From NCBI GenBank assembly GCA_963784065.1, contig CAWAQA010000006.1, positions 62,001 through 126,000 of the forward strand: a stretch of DNA of 64,000 nt, read 5' to 3'. The notes under the pieces are model-generated. The model did not search any database, was not told the DNA's origin, and saw only the letters and a program-made list of their open reading frames with translations. Each line of letters starts with the position of its first letter. Position 1 is the first letter of the stretch. The stretch comes from CAWAQA01 sp963784065. Lineage in GTDB: Bacteria > Acidobacteriota > Vicinamibacteria > Vicinamibacterales > UBA2999. The position numbers and the translations under genes were made by a program. Shown in pieces: positions 48,817 to 57,968 of this stretch.

Positions 48817-49759
48817 AATTCGCTACCCGAGCACCCGCATCCGGCTCGAGCTGACGCGCGACGACGCTGCCTCGCAGCCGCTGACGCACCACGCGATTCC
48901 ACCACATCAGCATGCCGGTGACGAACATCATCGCGGGGACCAGGCCGAGCACCGCCCACACCGCCTTCAGCCACGGGATGCGCCACCGGCCGAAGTGCAG
49001 CCGCGTCAGCCAGAGCAGGATCGTGTCGCCGATGCTCTCGCCGCCATCCGCGGGGCGCGTCGCCTCGAGGAGCCATGAGAAGGGGGCCGGCACGCCCATG
49101 TATGCCCCCGACACGCCCCACACGAGCAGAAACCCGAACAGGTAGAAGCCGGCCGCGCTGTGCAGGTCCCAGGTGAAGCGCCGCCAGCCGCCGGTCAGCT
49201 TGACCGAGAGGCTGCGCTTCCATCGCGTCACGCCGGGCCACCACACCAGGAGGCCTGTCAGCACGAGCAGCGTGGCGAAGGCGCTCCCGATGCCGTTCCA
49301 CCATCGGCCGTCGCGGTTGAACAGCAGGTCGTCGTGCAGCGACACCAGCCAGAGGACGGCCTCTTGCCCCTCGGTGAATGCGATCCCGAGATGCTGTCCA
49401 GTGTAGGGATCGAAAAGCTGTTCGGTCTGTTCGCCATTGCGCGCGAGCGTCACCCCGATCGCGGGAACGCGCCTCGAGACACGCTCACCCTGCCGGACGA
49501 TCTCCCAGCCGGGATAGGCCTGCATCGCGGAAGCGGTGATGGTGTCCTTCGACACCAGCGGCCGTTCCGCGTCGAAGGCGGGCACCGGCGTCGCGAACCA
49601 CCGGTCGAGATCGAGGCGATACACCAGGATGCTGCCGGTCACGCTCAGCATCACGATGTAGAGCCCGAGAATCAGGCCGAACCACAAGTGGACCTGGAAT
49701 GCCGCCCGCCGCAGCCACACACGCTGCGGCATCCGCCACCACCGCTGCCACAGACTCAT
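48815..49759 (-). CDS. PepSY-associated transmembrane protein
   Basis: 314 residues. Four or so helices: FGLILGLYIVMLSVTGSILV, FATLLVLTGLLVWWPGV, FYLFGFLLVWGVSGAYMGV and AVWAVLGLVPAMMFVTGMLM. A periplasmic PepSY-like segment and the family motifs VHLWFGLILG, LHDDLL and WDLHSAAGFYLF with conserved His are also present. Same broad family as the PiuB-like gene at 19.9-21.2 kb but without the Gly/Arg linker. Its ATG overlaps the ABC-F stop (ATGA). Possibly a membrane ferric reductase; this is inference from the family. Confidence 0.85.
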   Translation of the reverse strand: MSLWQRWWRMPQRVWLRRAAFQVHLWFGLILGLYIVMLSVTGSILVYRLDLDRWFATPVPAFDAERPLVSKDTITASAMQAYPGWEIVRQGERVSRRVPAIGVTLARNGEQTEQLFDPYTGQHLGIAFTEGQEAVLWLVSLHDDLLFNRDGRWWNGIGSAFATLLVLTGLLVWWPGVTRWKRSLSVKLTGGWRRFTWDLHSAAGFYLFGFLLVWGVSGAYMGVPAPFSWLLEATRPADGGESIGDTILLWLTRLHFGRWRIPWLKAVWAVLGLVPAMMFVTGMLMWWNRVVRQRLRGSVVARQLEPDAGARVAN

Positions 49760-51568
49760 CGTCCGATCTCCTCCAGTTCCACCCAGCGCGCCAGCGCATC
49801 TTCTAACGATGCGTGAATCTCGTCAATGCGGGCGAGGACGGCCCGGATGTGGCCGGCGTCAGATTTGTAGAATTCCGGGGCGGCGGCTTCTTCCTGCAGG
49901 CGGCGCTGCTCGTCCTCGAGCGCGTCGATGCGGGCCGGCAGCGCTTCGTATTCCCGCTCTTCCTTGTAGGTTTTCTTGCGGCGGGCCGCCGGCGAGGCGG
50001 ACCTGAAGGTCCGCCTCTACATGTGGCAGCGGCCGGCTGCAGCTTCTGGCTTCCGTGTGGCTGCCGGCTTCAGCCCGGAAGGCCGACTGCCTCAAGTAGT
50101 CCTCATACCCGCCGACGTACTCGACGACCCGGCCGTCGCCCTCGAAGGCCAGGGTGCTCGTCGCCACGTTATCGAGGAAGACGCGATCGTGCGTGACGAG
50201 AAGGACGGTGCCGTCGAACGCGTCGATCAGCTCCTCGAGCAGTTCCAGCGTCTCGATGTCCAGGTCGTTGGTCGGTTCGTCCATGACCAGCACGTTTGCC
50301 GGCTGGGCAAACAGGCGCGCGAGCAACAGGCGGTTGCGTTCGCCGCCGGACAGCGACTTCACCGGAGACTTCGCGCGTTCGCGGGGAAACAGGAAGTCGG
50401 CGAGGTAGCCGAGCACATGCCGCGGCTGCCCGTTCACGGTGACCGTATCGCCATCGGCCACGCTCTCCGCCACCGTGCGCTCCGGGTCGAGCTGTTCGCG
50501 CTGCTGATCGAAATAGGCGACCGCGAGACGCGCGCCGCGCCGCACCTCTCCGCGGTCGGGCTCCAGTTCGCCGACAAGCAGCCGCAGCAGCGTCGTCTTG
50601 CCCGATCCATTCGGGCCGATCAGTCCGACGCGGTCGCCGCGCACGATGCGCGTCGAGAGATTCCGGATGACCGGCGTGCCGCCGTAGTGCTTCGACACGT
50701 CCTCGAGCTCGAACACGGTGCGGCCCGACGCGTCAGCACGATCGAGCGTCATCCGCACCGCGCCCTCCTGCGCACGATAGGCGGCCCGCTCGGCGCGCAG
50801 CGCCACCAGCGCGCGCACGCGACCTTCGTTGCGCGTGCGGCGGGCCTTGATCCCCCGGCGCAGCCATGCCTCTTCTTCCGCAAGCTTCTTGTCCAGCCGC
50901 TCGAGATCGCGCGCCTCGGTTTCGAGCGCCGCCGTCTTCTTGCGCACGTACTCGTCGTAGCTGCCCGGCCATGACGTCAACGTCCCCCGATCGAGCTCGA
51001 TGATCCGCGTGGCCAGACGGCGCAGGAACGCGCGGTCGTGCGTCACAAACAGCAGGGCGCCTTCGAAGTCCAGCAGGTGGTCCTCGAGCCACTGGATGGC
51101 GTCGATGTCGAGATGGTTGGTGGGCTCGTCGAGAAGCAGCAGGTCGGGCTGGGACACCAGCGCCCGCCCCAGCAGGACCCGCCGGCGCCAGCCTCCGGAC
51201 AGCTCCTGCACCGGCCTGTCGGCAGGGAGCGACAAGCGGGAGAGCACGGCGTCCACGTGGTGCGCGACCTCCCACGCGTCAGCGGTCCCAGGCCGCAGAC
51301 CCTCGGCCACCTCGTCCCGCACCCTTCGATTGCCAAGTTCCCCGACGTCCTGCGACAGGCGCGCCACGCGCAGCCCGGGTGCCTGCCAGACCGCGCCCCC
51401 GTCGGGCGGCAACTCGCCGGCAATCACTTTCAGGAGCGTGGATTTCCCGGTGCCATTGCGGCCAATCAACGCCACGCGTTCCGCCGGCTCGATCCGCAGG
51501 CTGGCGTCCTGGAAGAGCGGCAGGTACCCGAACGCCATGGACACCTGTTCGAGGGTCAGAAGCGGCAT
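49756..51568 (-). CDS. ABC-F family ATPase (Uup-like), repeat insertion and frameshift in the C-terminal part
   Basis: Two ABC domains in one chain without membrane helices. The first shows LIGRNGTGKSTLLKVIAG, LSGGWRRRVLLGRAL and LLLDEPTNHLDIDAI. A charged linker (residues about 235-280) follows. The second shows LIGPNGSGKTTLLRLL, LSGGERNRLLLARLF and VMDEPTNDLDIETLELLEEL. Both Walker B Glu residues are present. After YVGGYEDYLRQ the linker to the C-terminal domain contains about 95 bases of palindromic repeats (49992-50085). Then after one extra base the Uup-type coiled coil resumes (RRKKTYKEEREYEALPARID) to a stop at 49756. ABC-F proteins act on ribosomes. It is coupled to PepSY by ATGA. Confidence 0.9.
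49995..50020. repeat. GTAG-type palindrome inside the ABC-F linker
   Basis: AGGCGGACC-TGAA-GGTCCGCCT ending CTAC, the reverse complement of the element at 48791. A second, degenerate CCGGCTTCAGCCCGG palindrome follows at about 50062. Both are read through as part of the ABC-F chain, encoding VEADLQVRLA. Confidence 0.75.
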
Positions 51569-51669
51569 GCCGACGCTCTCACCCTAACATTTCCGGCCGG
51601 CTCTGCCGATACATCGTGCAGGCAGCTGTACGGCAGGCGTCATGGCTGCACGGTTTCTCCCGCTATTTC

Positions 51670-52386
51670 ATGCTGATTCGCGTACTCCTCGTGGCGGCGT
51701 GTGCCTCGATGCTCTGGCCCAGCCAGGCCGATGCGCAGATCTACGCATGGCGCGACGCGAACGGCACGCTGGTGCTGTCCGATCGGAAGCTCGATGCGAA
51801 CGCGCGGACCTACGAGGTGCCCGGAGCGCCGGCGATCCGCTCGACTCGCCCGCTCGCGTCACCCGTGGTGCGGGAGCGGTTCGAACCGCTCGTCCTCGAG
51901 CACGCCTCGCGCAACAACTTGCGGCCGGAGCTGATTCGCGCCGTGATCCAGGTGGAATCCGGTTTCAACCCTCGTGCGCGCTCCCCGAAGGGGGCAATGG
52001 GGCTCATGCAGCTGATGCCGGCCACCGCGCTCGAGCTCGGCGTGCGAAACCCGTACGACCCGGCCGAGAACATCCGGGGCGGCGCGACCTACCTGCGACG
52101 GCTGATGGATCGCTACAACGGCAACGAGGAACTCGCGCTCGCGGCCTACAATGCCGGCGCAGGCGCCGTGGACAAGTACGGCCGCGCGGTGCCGCCGTAT
52201 CGCGAAACGCGCGACTACGTCAAAAAGGTTGGCTCGGCCGCCGGGGCCGAGCGTGCGGCCCCCACCGGGCCCGCCGGCGGCAAGTTGGTGGTGTATAAGA
52301 CCATTGAGATTGTCGATGGCCAGCCCGTTCCCCGTTACACGTCAGAACCGCCCGCCGCGGGCACCTACGAAGTCGTCCAGCGATAG
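51670..52386 (+). CDS. Lytic transglycosylase (SLT type) with DUF4124-like N-terminus
   Basis: 238 residues from ATG 51670. The signal peptide (VLLVAACASMLWPSQADA) is followed by IYAWRDANGTLVLSDRKLD, a DUF4124-like segment. The goose-lysozyme-like domain has LRPELIRAVIQVESGFNPRA (catalytic Glu), SPKGAMGLMQLMPATALELG, IRGGATYLRRLMDRY and LALAAYNAGAGAVDKYG. It cleaves peptidoglycan to anhydromuropeptides in the periplasm. The start could be a little upstream. Divergent from ABC-F. Confidence 0.9.
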   Translation: MLIRVLLVAACASMLWPSQADAQIYAWRDANGTLVLSDRKLDANARTYEVPGAPAIRSTRPLASPVVRERFEPLVLEHASRNNLRPELIRAVIQVESGFNPRARSPKGAMGLMQLMPATALELGVRNPYDPAENIRGGATYLRRLMDRYNGNEELALAAYNAGAGAVDKYGRAVPPYRETRDYVKKVGSAAGAERAAPTGPAGGKLVVYKTIEIVDGQPVPRYTSEPPAAGTYEVVQR

Positions 52387-53236
52387 GCGCTGCGCGCCAT
52401 ATCTGGCAGTTCTGGCGGCTGCGCTCATCCTCGTCGCGCCGTTCCTGTCCGCCGCCCAGCAGAAACCCGCTCCTCCCGACGCGCTCCGCCAGATGGCGGA
52501 CGCCGAACGGGCATTCGCCGCACGCGCGGGGGTGGTCGGCTGGAAGCAGGCGTTCCTCGAATACTTCGCCGATGACGCCGTCGGGTTCGATGCGACAGGT
52601 GCGGGCCTGGCCAAGGATCAGATCCGGGCGATGCCCGATCCGCCCAAGGACGCTCAGCTGCTCTGGGAGCCCCGCTACGGCGACATCGCAGCCAGTGGCG
52701 AGCTTGGCTGGCTGACTGGTCCGTCCACCTCCATGAATCCCTCGCGCGACAAGGGCCAGCCGCGGCACGGCAACTACGCGTCGGTATGGAAGCGGCAGCT
52801 TGACGGCACGTTCAAAGTGGTCATGGACGTCGGCGTGAATCTGCCCGAAGCGCCGCGCTTTGCGGCGGGGCTTACCCGCGCGCCGCGGACGCGCTACGCC
52901 GGCACCGCGACCAACGCTCAGATGACCTTGGCGGAAGCCGACCGTGCGCTCTCGCGCGCGGCGGCGTCGAACCAGGCCAGCGCCTATCGCGGCCGTCTCG
53001 CGCCCGGAGCGCGCGTGCACCGCCACGACATGCCGCCGCGGGTCGGCGAACGGGAGATCCTCGCGTGGCTGGGTACCCAATCCGCCGCACCGGCCGCCGA
53101 GCACCGCTTCGCTGAAGCAGCCCGGTCGGGCGACCTCGGCTACACGTGGGGCCGCCATGGAATGGGCTATTACGTGCGCGTCTGGACCCGCGACGCGGGC
53201 GGCGTGTGGAAGGTGGCGCTGGACGTGCTCCAGTAA
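52316..53236 (+). CDS. Secreted protein with two SnoaL/DUF4440-like domains
   Basis: 306 residues from ATG 52316, overlapping the transglycosylase end by 71 bases in another frame. A hydrophobic signal region (YLAVLAAALILVAPFLSAA) follows a basic N-terminus. Two alpha+beta modules then appear: ALRQMADAERAFAARAGVVG with WKQAFLEYFADDAVGFDATG and YASVWKRQLDGTFKVVMDVG, and a second with ADRALSRAAA, GYYVRVWTRDAGGVWKVALD. This is the cone-shaped NTF2-like/DUF4440 pattern. No catalytic residues are assignable and function is unknown. It ends just before a CTTCCGG palindrome at 53247. Confidence 0.65.
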   Translation: MASPFPVTRQNRPPRAPTKSSSDRRCAPYLAVLAAALILVAPFLSAAQQKPAPPDALRQMADAERAFAARAGVVGWKQAFLEYFADDAVGFDATGAGLAKDQIRAMPDPPKDAQLLWEPRYGDIAASGELGWLTGPSTSMNPSRDKGQPRHGNYASVWKRQLDGTFKVVMDVGVNLPEAPRFAAGLTRAPRTRYAGTATNAQMTLAEADRALSRAAASNQASAYRGRLAPGARVHRHDMPPRVGEREILAWLGTQSAAPAAEHRFAEAARSGDLGYTWGRHGMGYYVRVWTRDAGGVWKVALDVLQ

Positions 53237-53401
53237 GGGGTCCTTCCGGCTGAAGCCGGAAGCCACGGGCCCAGGCCTCCGGGTCGAAAAGACCGGGCGT
53301 ACGCGCACGGACGAGGCGACGCCGGACGACCTCCACGAGCCGTGTTAAGATAAGCGCTTTGTAATCGACAGGTTTTTCTTTACCGAGAGGACGCCAGCAC
53401 C

Positions 53402-53671
53402 GTGGCCAAGCGTACGAAGTCTGCCCTCAAGGCAAATCGCCAGAACATCAAGCGCCGGGAGCACAACCGGCAGCTGCGGTCGAAGCTCCGGACCGCCCTG
53501 AAGGCGATCCGCGCATCGCTCGACGACCAGGACGTGGACGCAGCGAAGAGCGCGCTGAGCCAGACCGTGTCCATCGTCGACAAGATGGCCACCAAGGGCA
53601 TCATCCACCGCAACACGGCGGGCCGCTACAAGTCGCGACTCACGCTGCAGCTCACCAAGGCCACCGCGTAG
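53402..53671 (+). CDS. rpsT: 30S ribosomal protein S20
   Basis: 89 residues, very basic three-helix protein starting MAKRTKSALKANRQNIKRRE. It continues LRSKLRTALKAIRASLD and ends KGIIHRNTAGRYKSRLTLQL. It binds the 5' domain of 16S rRNA. GTG start with no strong Shine-Dalgarno. Converges with holA, with a four-copy repeat array between. Confidence 0.98.
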   Translation: MAKRTKSALKANRQNIKRREHNRQLRSKLRTALKAIRASLDDQDVDAAKSALSQTVSIVDKMATKGIIHRNTAGRYKSRLTLQLTKATA

Positions 53672-53677
53672 GCTGTC

Positions 53678-53795
53678 GGGCCGGCTGAAGCCGGCCCCTA
53701 CGACAGCCCGGGCCGGCTGAAGCCGGCCCCTACGACAGCTGGGCCGGCTAGAGCCGGCCGCTACGACGGCCTGAGCCGGTTAGCGCCGGCCCCTC
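53678..53795. repeat. Tandem array of four palindromes with 31-32 bp period
   Basis: Copies begin at 53678, 53710, 53741 and 53773. The first two are identical (GGGCCGGCTGAAGCCGGCCC then CTAC); the third has TAG for TGA in the centre; the fourth is degenerate. The spacers are about 8 bases (GACAGCCC-like). Each unit is a reverse GTAG element. It sits between the converging rpsT and holA genes. It is not CRISPR: spacers are too short and similar. Confidence 0.9.
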
Positions 53796-53823
53796 GACAG
53801 TCTACCTGGCGCGGCCTCCACAA

Positions 53824-54784
53824 TTACCGGGATTTGTACGTAGGGGCCGGCTTCAGCCGGCCCGCGTTCCCGCACAGCTCGACCACCAGCCGCTCGAGCA
53901 GGATCCGCGGGTCCCCGCCCGATGACTTGAGCGCCAGGTCGGTCCGGAAGACCGCGTCGATCCCGGCCTCGATCCGGCTTGGCGGCAGCTTCTCCGCCAC
54001 CCAGCGCAATTGACCCATCAGCATGAACGGCACGCCTCCGGCGTCGAGCGACGCGCCCAGCTGTCGCAGCGCGCCTGCAGCGTCCCCCTCCCTGATGGCG
54101 TTGGCGATGCCGAAGTCCTCCTGCGCCAGGGGACCCGCCGGCACGACCTGCCTCACGTCCTCGGCCGTCACCGTTGGCTGCCCGATGGCGTAGAGCGCCA
54201 CGCGCTCGAGGCCGGCGCGAAGCCTGCACGAGGTCGAGACCCGCCCGGGCCACCAGCGCGCGCACGGCACCGGCATCGAGATTCAGGCGGTCCCGCGCCG
54301 CACGCGTCTTGACCCACAACTCCGCGCCGGCGGTATCCTCGATACTCCCCGTATTCACCACCTGCGCTTCCTTCACGAGAAGCTTGACGATGCGGCGGCG
54401 CATGTCGAGCGCGCCGCACACGAACACGACCGTCGCGTACGGTGACGGCGCCTTCAGGAACTCCTCGAGCCGCCCGAGCGCCTCCTGCCCCGCCTCGCTC
54501 TCGCGCTTCGGGATCAGCAGCTTCTCCGCCTCGAGGACGACGACGACGCGCCGCGGCACCATCATCGGCAGCGTGTTCGCGGCGTCGAGCAGGTCGTCCG
54601 CCTTCGTATCGCCGCCGTAGAGACGATCGACGTTGAACGCGCGCAGGCCCTCGTCCACCATCTCGGCAAACTCGGCGGCGACCGACGACTTCTCGGCATC
54701 GTCGTCGCCGACGAGCACGTACAAGGGCGCGGTTTCGCCCGACGCGATCTGCTTGCGCAGCGCGGCTGGTGACAGAACGGGCAT
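53824..54784 (-). CDS. holA: DNA polymerase III delta subunit, one frameshift
   Basis: About 320 residues. The N-terminus shows PLYVLVGDDDAEKSSVAAEF and FNVDRLYGGDTKADDLLDAA, then MMVPRRVVVVLEAEKLLIPK. After an extra base near 54228 follow LRAGLERVALYAIGQPTVTA and the collar domain (DFGIANAIREGDAAGALRQL, MLMGQLRWVAEKLPPSR, DPRILLERLVVELC). The last 13 residues (AGRLKPAPTYKSR) are encoded by a GTAG palindrome. It is the clamp-loader subunit that opens the beta clamp. Third gene of leuS-lptE-holA, coupled to lptE by TGATG. Confidence 0.92.
53840..53863. repeat. GTAG palindrome forming the 3' end of holA
   Basis: GTAG then GGGCCGGC-TTCA-GCCGGCCC. On the minus strand it encodes GRLKPAPT just before the holA stop at 53824-53826, so the natural stop has been displaced downstream by the insertion. 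Confidence 0.8.
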
Positions 54785-55327
54785 CAGAACGCTTCGACGA
54801 TGGCGGTGACGACGCTGCGGGCGATGTCGCCGGCGATGCGATCGAAGGAGGTGCGTTCCTGGTCGAGGAACGCCGAGCCTTCGATCGCGGTGTTGCTGCG
54901 GGTGGCCAGCTCGTATTCGGAGCTGAAGGACAGCGAGTCGTTGTTCCACAGCACCACGCTGGTGCGCGTGTCGGTGAAGGCAACCCTCATCGTGATGGTG
55001 AAGATGTAGCGCGACGCGAGCTGCTGATCGTTGAACCCGGTCGGCTGCACGGATAATCCCGTCACCTGACCGCTCACGATCGCATCCACGCCGTTGGTGT
55101 CGGGGACGACCACGTAGTTGCCGCGACCGATGAACTCCGTGCGGATCTTCTCGGTGAGGACCTGCTCGACCTGGAAGAACGTCGTGTTGTTGACGAGCTG
55201 CGGGATGCCGATGATGCGGATGTAGGTGGGCAGGTACGAACCACGTCCCGCCAGCGCGTAGCCGCATGACGACCCCGCCAGGGCGAGCACGAGCGACGGC
55301 GACGATCGCGAGCCTACGAGACGACAA
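54784..55327 (-). CDS. lptE: LPS-assembly lipoprotein LptE, one frameshift
   Basis: The start is probably the TTG at 55327, overlapping the end of leuS. It reads MSSRRLAIVAVA, then after one extra C near 55293 VLALAGSSCGYALAGRGSYL, giving a normal signal with a Cys for lipidation. The body shows YIRIIGIPQLVNNTTFFQVE, LTEKIRTEFIGRGNYVVVPD and AIVSGQVTGLS, the LptE fold. It ends VVTAIVEAF. LptE plugs the LptD barrel that inserts lipopolysaccharide, so the organism should have an LPS outer membrane. Gene order leuS-lptE-holA is as in E. coli. Confidence 0.85.
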
Positions 55328-57860
55328 TCGACACCAGCCTTCCTTTGGCGACCACGACTTTCCTGACCGTCTTGCCGTCAGTGTGCAGCTTCACGTGGGG
55401 ATCGGCCAGCGCCAGTTGCTCGAGCTCCGCTTCGGACGCTTCGGCCGGCACGGTGAGCCGGCCGCGCACCTTGCCGTTCACCTGCACCGGGACGACGATC
55501 TCGTCCGCCTTCGCCACCTCGGCGTTGTAGGTCGGCCATGTCGCGGCGGCCAGACCGGTGTCGTGGCCGAGCATCTCCCACATTTCCTCCGCGGTGTGCG
55601 GCGCAAACGGCGCGAGCATCCGGATCAGCGCCTCGATCGCTTCGCGCACGACGCAGATCGTCTCGCGACGCTCGGGATCGCCCACGTGCTCCACGTCGTC
55701 GTCGGCGTGCCTGCCCGGCACGCCGGTCAAGGTCTGTTCGCTGAACGCATACAGCTCGTTGACGAGCTCCATCATCGCCGACACGGCCGTGTTGAGCGAC
55801 TGCCGCTGCTCGATGTCGACCGTGACGCGCCGGATCGTCTCGTGCGTCTTGCGGCGCAAGGCGCGCTCCGCCGGGTTGAGCTGCTCGCACGTGTCGGGGC
55901 TGTCGATTCCGTCCCCGCCAACCGTCTCGTTCCAGTGATCCACGAGCCGCCAGACGCGCGCGAGAAACCTGAAGCTCCCTTCGAGGCCCGCATCCGTCCA
56001 CTCGACTTCCTTTTCCGGCGGCGCGACGAACATCACGTAGAGACGCAGGGCGTCGGCGCCGAACTTCTGCAGCATCGTGTCGGGATCGACGACGTTGCCC
56101 TTGGACTTGGACATGACGGCGCCGTCTTTCAGCACCATGCCCTGCGTCAGGAGCTGGGTGAACGGCTCGCCATGATTCACGTAGCCGAGGTCGCGGAACA
56201 CGCGCGCGAAGAAACGCGAGTAGATCAGGTGCAGGATCGCGTGCTCGATGCCGCCGCTGTAGAAGTCAACCGGCAGCCAGTATTTCACCGCCGCGGGATC
56301 GAAGGGCTGCTTGTCGTTCCGCGGATCGGCGAACCGGTAGAAGTACCACGAGGAGTCGACGAAGGTATCCATCGTGTCGGTCTCGCGCCGCGCGGGCCCG
56401 CCGCACCGGGGACACTTCACGTTGACGAACTCGGGGACCTGCGCGAGCGGCGAGTCGCCGCGGCCGGTGAACTGCGTGATCTTCGGGAGCTCGACCGGCA
56501 GCTGGTCGTCGGGCACCGGGACGATCCCGTCCTTCTCGCAGTAGATCATCGGGATCGGCGTGCCCCAGTAGCGCTGGCGGGAGATGCCCCAGTCCTTCAG
56601 CCGGTACTGCACCGTCCCTTCACCGAAGCCGCGCTCTCTGGCGACGGCGGTCATCCGCTGCTGCGCCGCTTCCGACGCGAGACCGCTGAACTCGCCGGAG
56701 CCGACCAGCGTGCCGTACGCATCGCCGGCCTCCGTCATCGTGTCCGATGAGGCGGGCCTGCCGTCGGCCGTGATCACGACCTCGATCGGCAGCCCGAACT
56801 TGCGCGCGAACTCGAAGTCGCGCTGGTCGTGCGCCGGCACCGCCATCACGGCGCCAGTGCCGTACTCGCCGAGCACGAAATTGGCCACCCAGATCGGCAC
56901 GGGCTTGTTCGTGAACGGGTTGATCGCGCGGCGGCCGGTGTCGAAGCCCTGCTTCTCGATCTCGCCGCTGATGCGCGCCGCGCGATCCTGGAGGCGGAAG
57001 TCCTGCGCCTGCTTGCGAAACGCTGCCGGATCGGCCGAGGTCTCGGCAAACGTGGCGACGAGCGGATGCTCCGGACCGAGGAGCACGAACGTGGCGCCGA
57101 AGATGGTGTCGATACGCGTGGTGAACACGTCGATGCCGGTCGTCGCCTCGCCCTCGACCGCGAAGGTGACGCGCGCGCCTTCCGACCGCCCGATCCAGTT
57201 GCGCTGCATCGTCAGCACTTTTTCGGGCCAGCCCTTGAGCTCGACCGTCGCGTCGAGCAGCTCGTCGGCGTACGCCGTGATGCGGAAGAACCACTGCTCG
57301 AGATCGCGCGTCTCGACCGGCGTGCCGCATCGCCAGCACCCGCCGTCCACGACCTGCTCGTTGGCGAGGACCGTATTGCAGCTCGGGCACCAGTTGACCG
57401 AGGACCGGCGCCGGTACGCCAGGCCCTTCTCGAACATCCGGATGAACAGCCACTGGTTCCACTTGTAGTACTCGGGATCGCACGTGGCGAGCTCGCGCTC
57501 CCAGGCGTAGCTGATGCCGAGCCGCTGCAGCTGCCCCTTCATGTGCGCGATGTTCCCGCGCGTCGAGACTTCCGGATGGATGCCGTTCTTGATGGCGGCG
57601 TTCTCCGCAGGCAGGCCGAAGGCGTCCCAGCCGAAGGGATGCAGCACGTTGTAGCCGAGCATCCGCTTCATGCGCGCCATCACGTCGCCGATGATGTAGT
57701 TGCGGACGTGGCCGACGTGCGCATGTCCGGACGGGTAGGCGAACATCTCGAGCGCGTAGAATTTCGGGCGCGACGGGTCGGCGGTCACCTCGAACGCGCG
57801 CGTCGAGGCCCAGCGGCTCTGCCACTTCCTGTCGAGTTCCTGCGGACGATAGTCGGACAT
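55314..57860 (-). CDS. leuS: Leucyl-tRNA synthetase
   Basis: 848 residues, complete class I LeuRS. HIGH-type site PSGHAHVGHVRNYIIGDV, zinc-like CPSCNTVLANEQV with CWRCGTPVE, CP1 editing domain with TTGIDVFTTRIDTIFGAT, and a second zinc motif VKCPRCGGPARRETDTMDTF. The KMSKS loop is MSKSKGNVVDPD, followed by the anticodon-binding domain and a C-terminal PVQVNGKVRGRLTVPA. It heads the minus-strand leuS-lptE-holA operon. No frame break. Confidence 0.98.
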   Translation of the reverse strand: MSDYRPQELDRKWQSRWASTRAFEVTADPSRPKFYALEMFAYPSGHAHVGHVRNYIIGDVMARMKRMLGYNVLHPFGWDAFGLPAENAAIKNGIHPEVSTRGNIAHMKGQLQRLGISYAWERELATCDPEYYKWNQWLFIRMFEKGLAYRRRSSVNWCPSCNTVLANEQVVDGGCWRCGTPVETRDLEQWFFRITAYADELLDATVELKGWPEKVLTMQRNWIGRSEGARVTFAVEGEATTGIDVFTTRIDTIFGATFVLLGPEHPLVATFAETSADPAAFRKQAQDFRLQDRAARISGEIEKQGFDTGRRAINPFTNKPVPIWVANFVLGEYGTGAVMAVPAHDQRDFEFARKFGLPIEVVITADGRPASSDTMTEAGDAYGTLVGSGEFSGLASEAAQQRMTAVARERGFGEGTVQYRLKDWGISRQRYWGTPIPMIYCEKDGIVPVPDDQLPVELPKITQFTGRGDSPLAQVPEFVNVKCPRCGGPARRETDTMDTFVDSSWYFYRFADPRNDKQPFDPAAVKYWLPVDFYSGGIEHAILHLIYSRFFARVFRDLGYVNHGEPFTQLLTQGMVLKDGAVMSKSKGNVVDPDTMLQKFGADALRLYVMFVAPPEKEVEWTDAGLEGSFRFLARVWRLVDHWNETVGGDGIDSPDTCEQLNPAERALRRKTHETIRRVTVDIEQRQSLNTAVSAMMELVNELYAFSEQTLTGVPGRHADDDVEHVGDPERRETICVVREAIEALIRMLAPFAPHTAEEMWEMLGHDTGLAAATWPTYNAEVAKADEIVVPVQVNGKVRGRLTVPAEASEAELEQLALADPHVKLHTDGKTVRKVVVAKGRLVSIVVS

Positions 57861-57892
57861 AGCTGGGCTTCGGGCTGCGGACTTCAGGCTCC

Positions 57893-57967
57893 AGTCTACG
57901 GTCTCGCAGTCTCCGATGGCGGACGCCTGGCACCGACCGAAGACCGGAGACCGGAGCCCGTAGACCG
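57893..57967. repeat. Inverted heptamer-repeat array, GTCTNCG type
   Basis: Left arm AGTCTACGGTCTCGCAGTCT (57893-57912) and right arm GAAGACCGGAGACCGGAG...GTAGACCG (57939-57967). The repeating unit is GTCTACG/GTCTCCG with a 7-8 base period. It lies between the leuS start and the deacetylase stop. The same unit recurs at 59013-59036 on the other side of the deacetylase gene. Confidence 0.75.
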
Positions 57968-57968
57968 A

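Noticed and set aside
53678..53795. CRISPR-like array with 31-32 bp period
   Set aside because: The repeated unit is itself a palindrome filling most of the period, spacers are only about 8 bases and nearly identical, and no cas genes are present.
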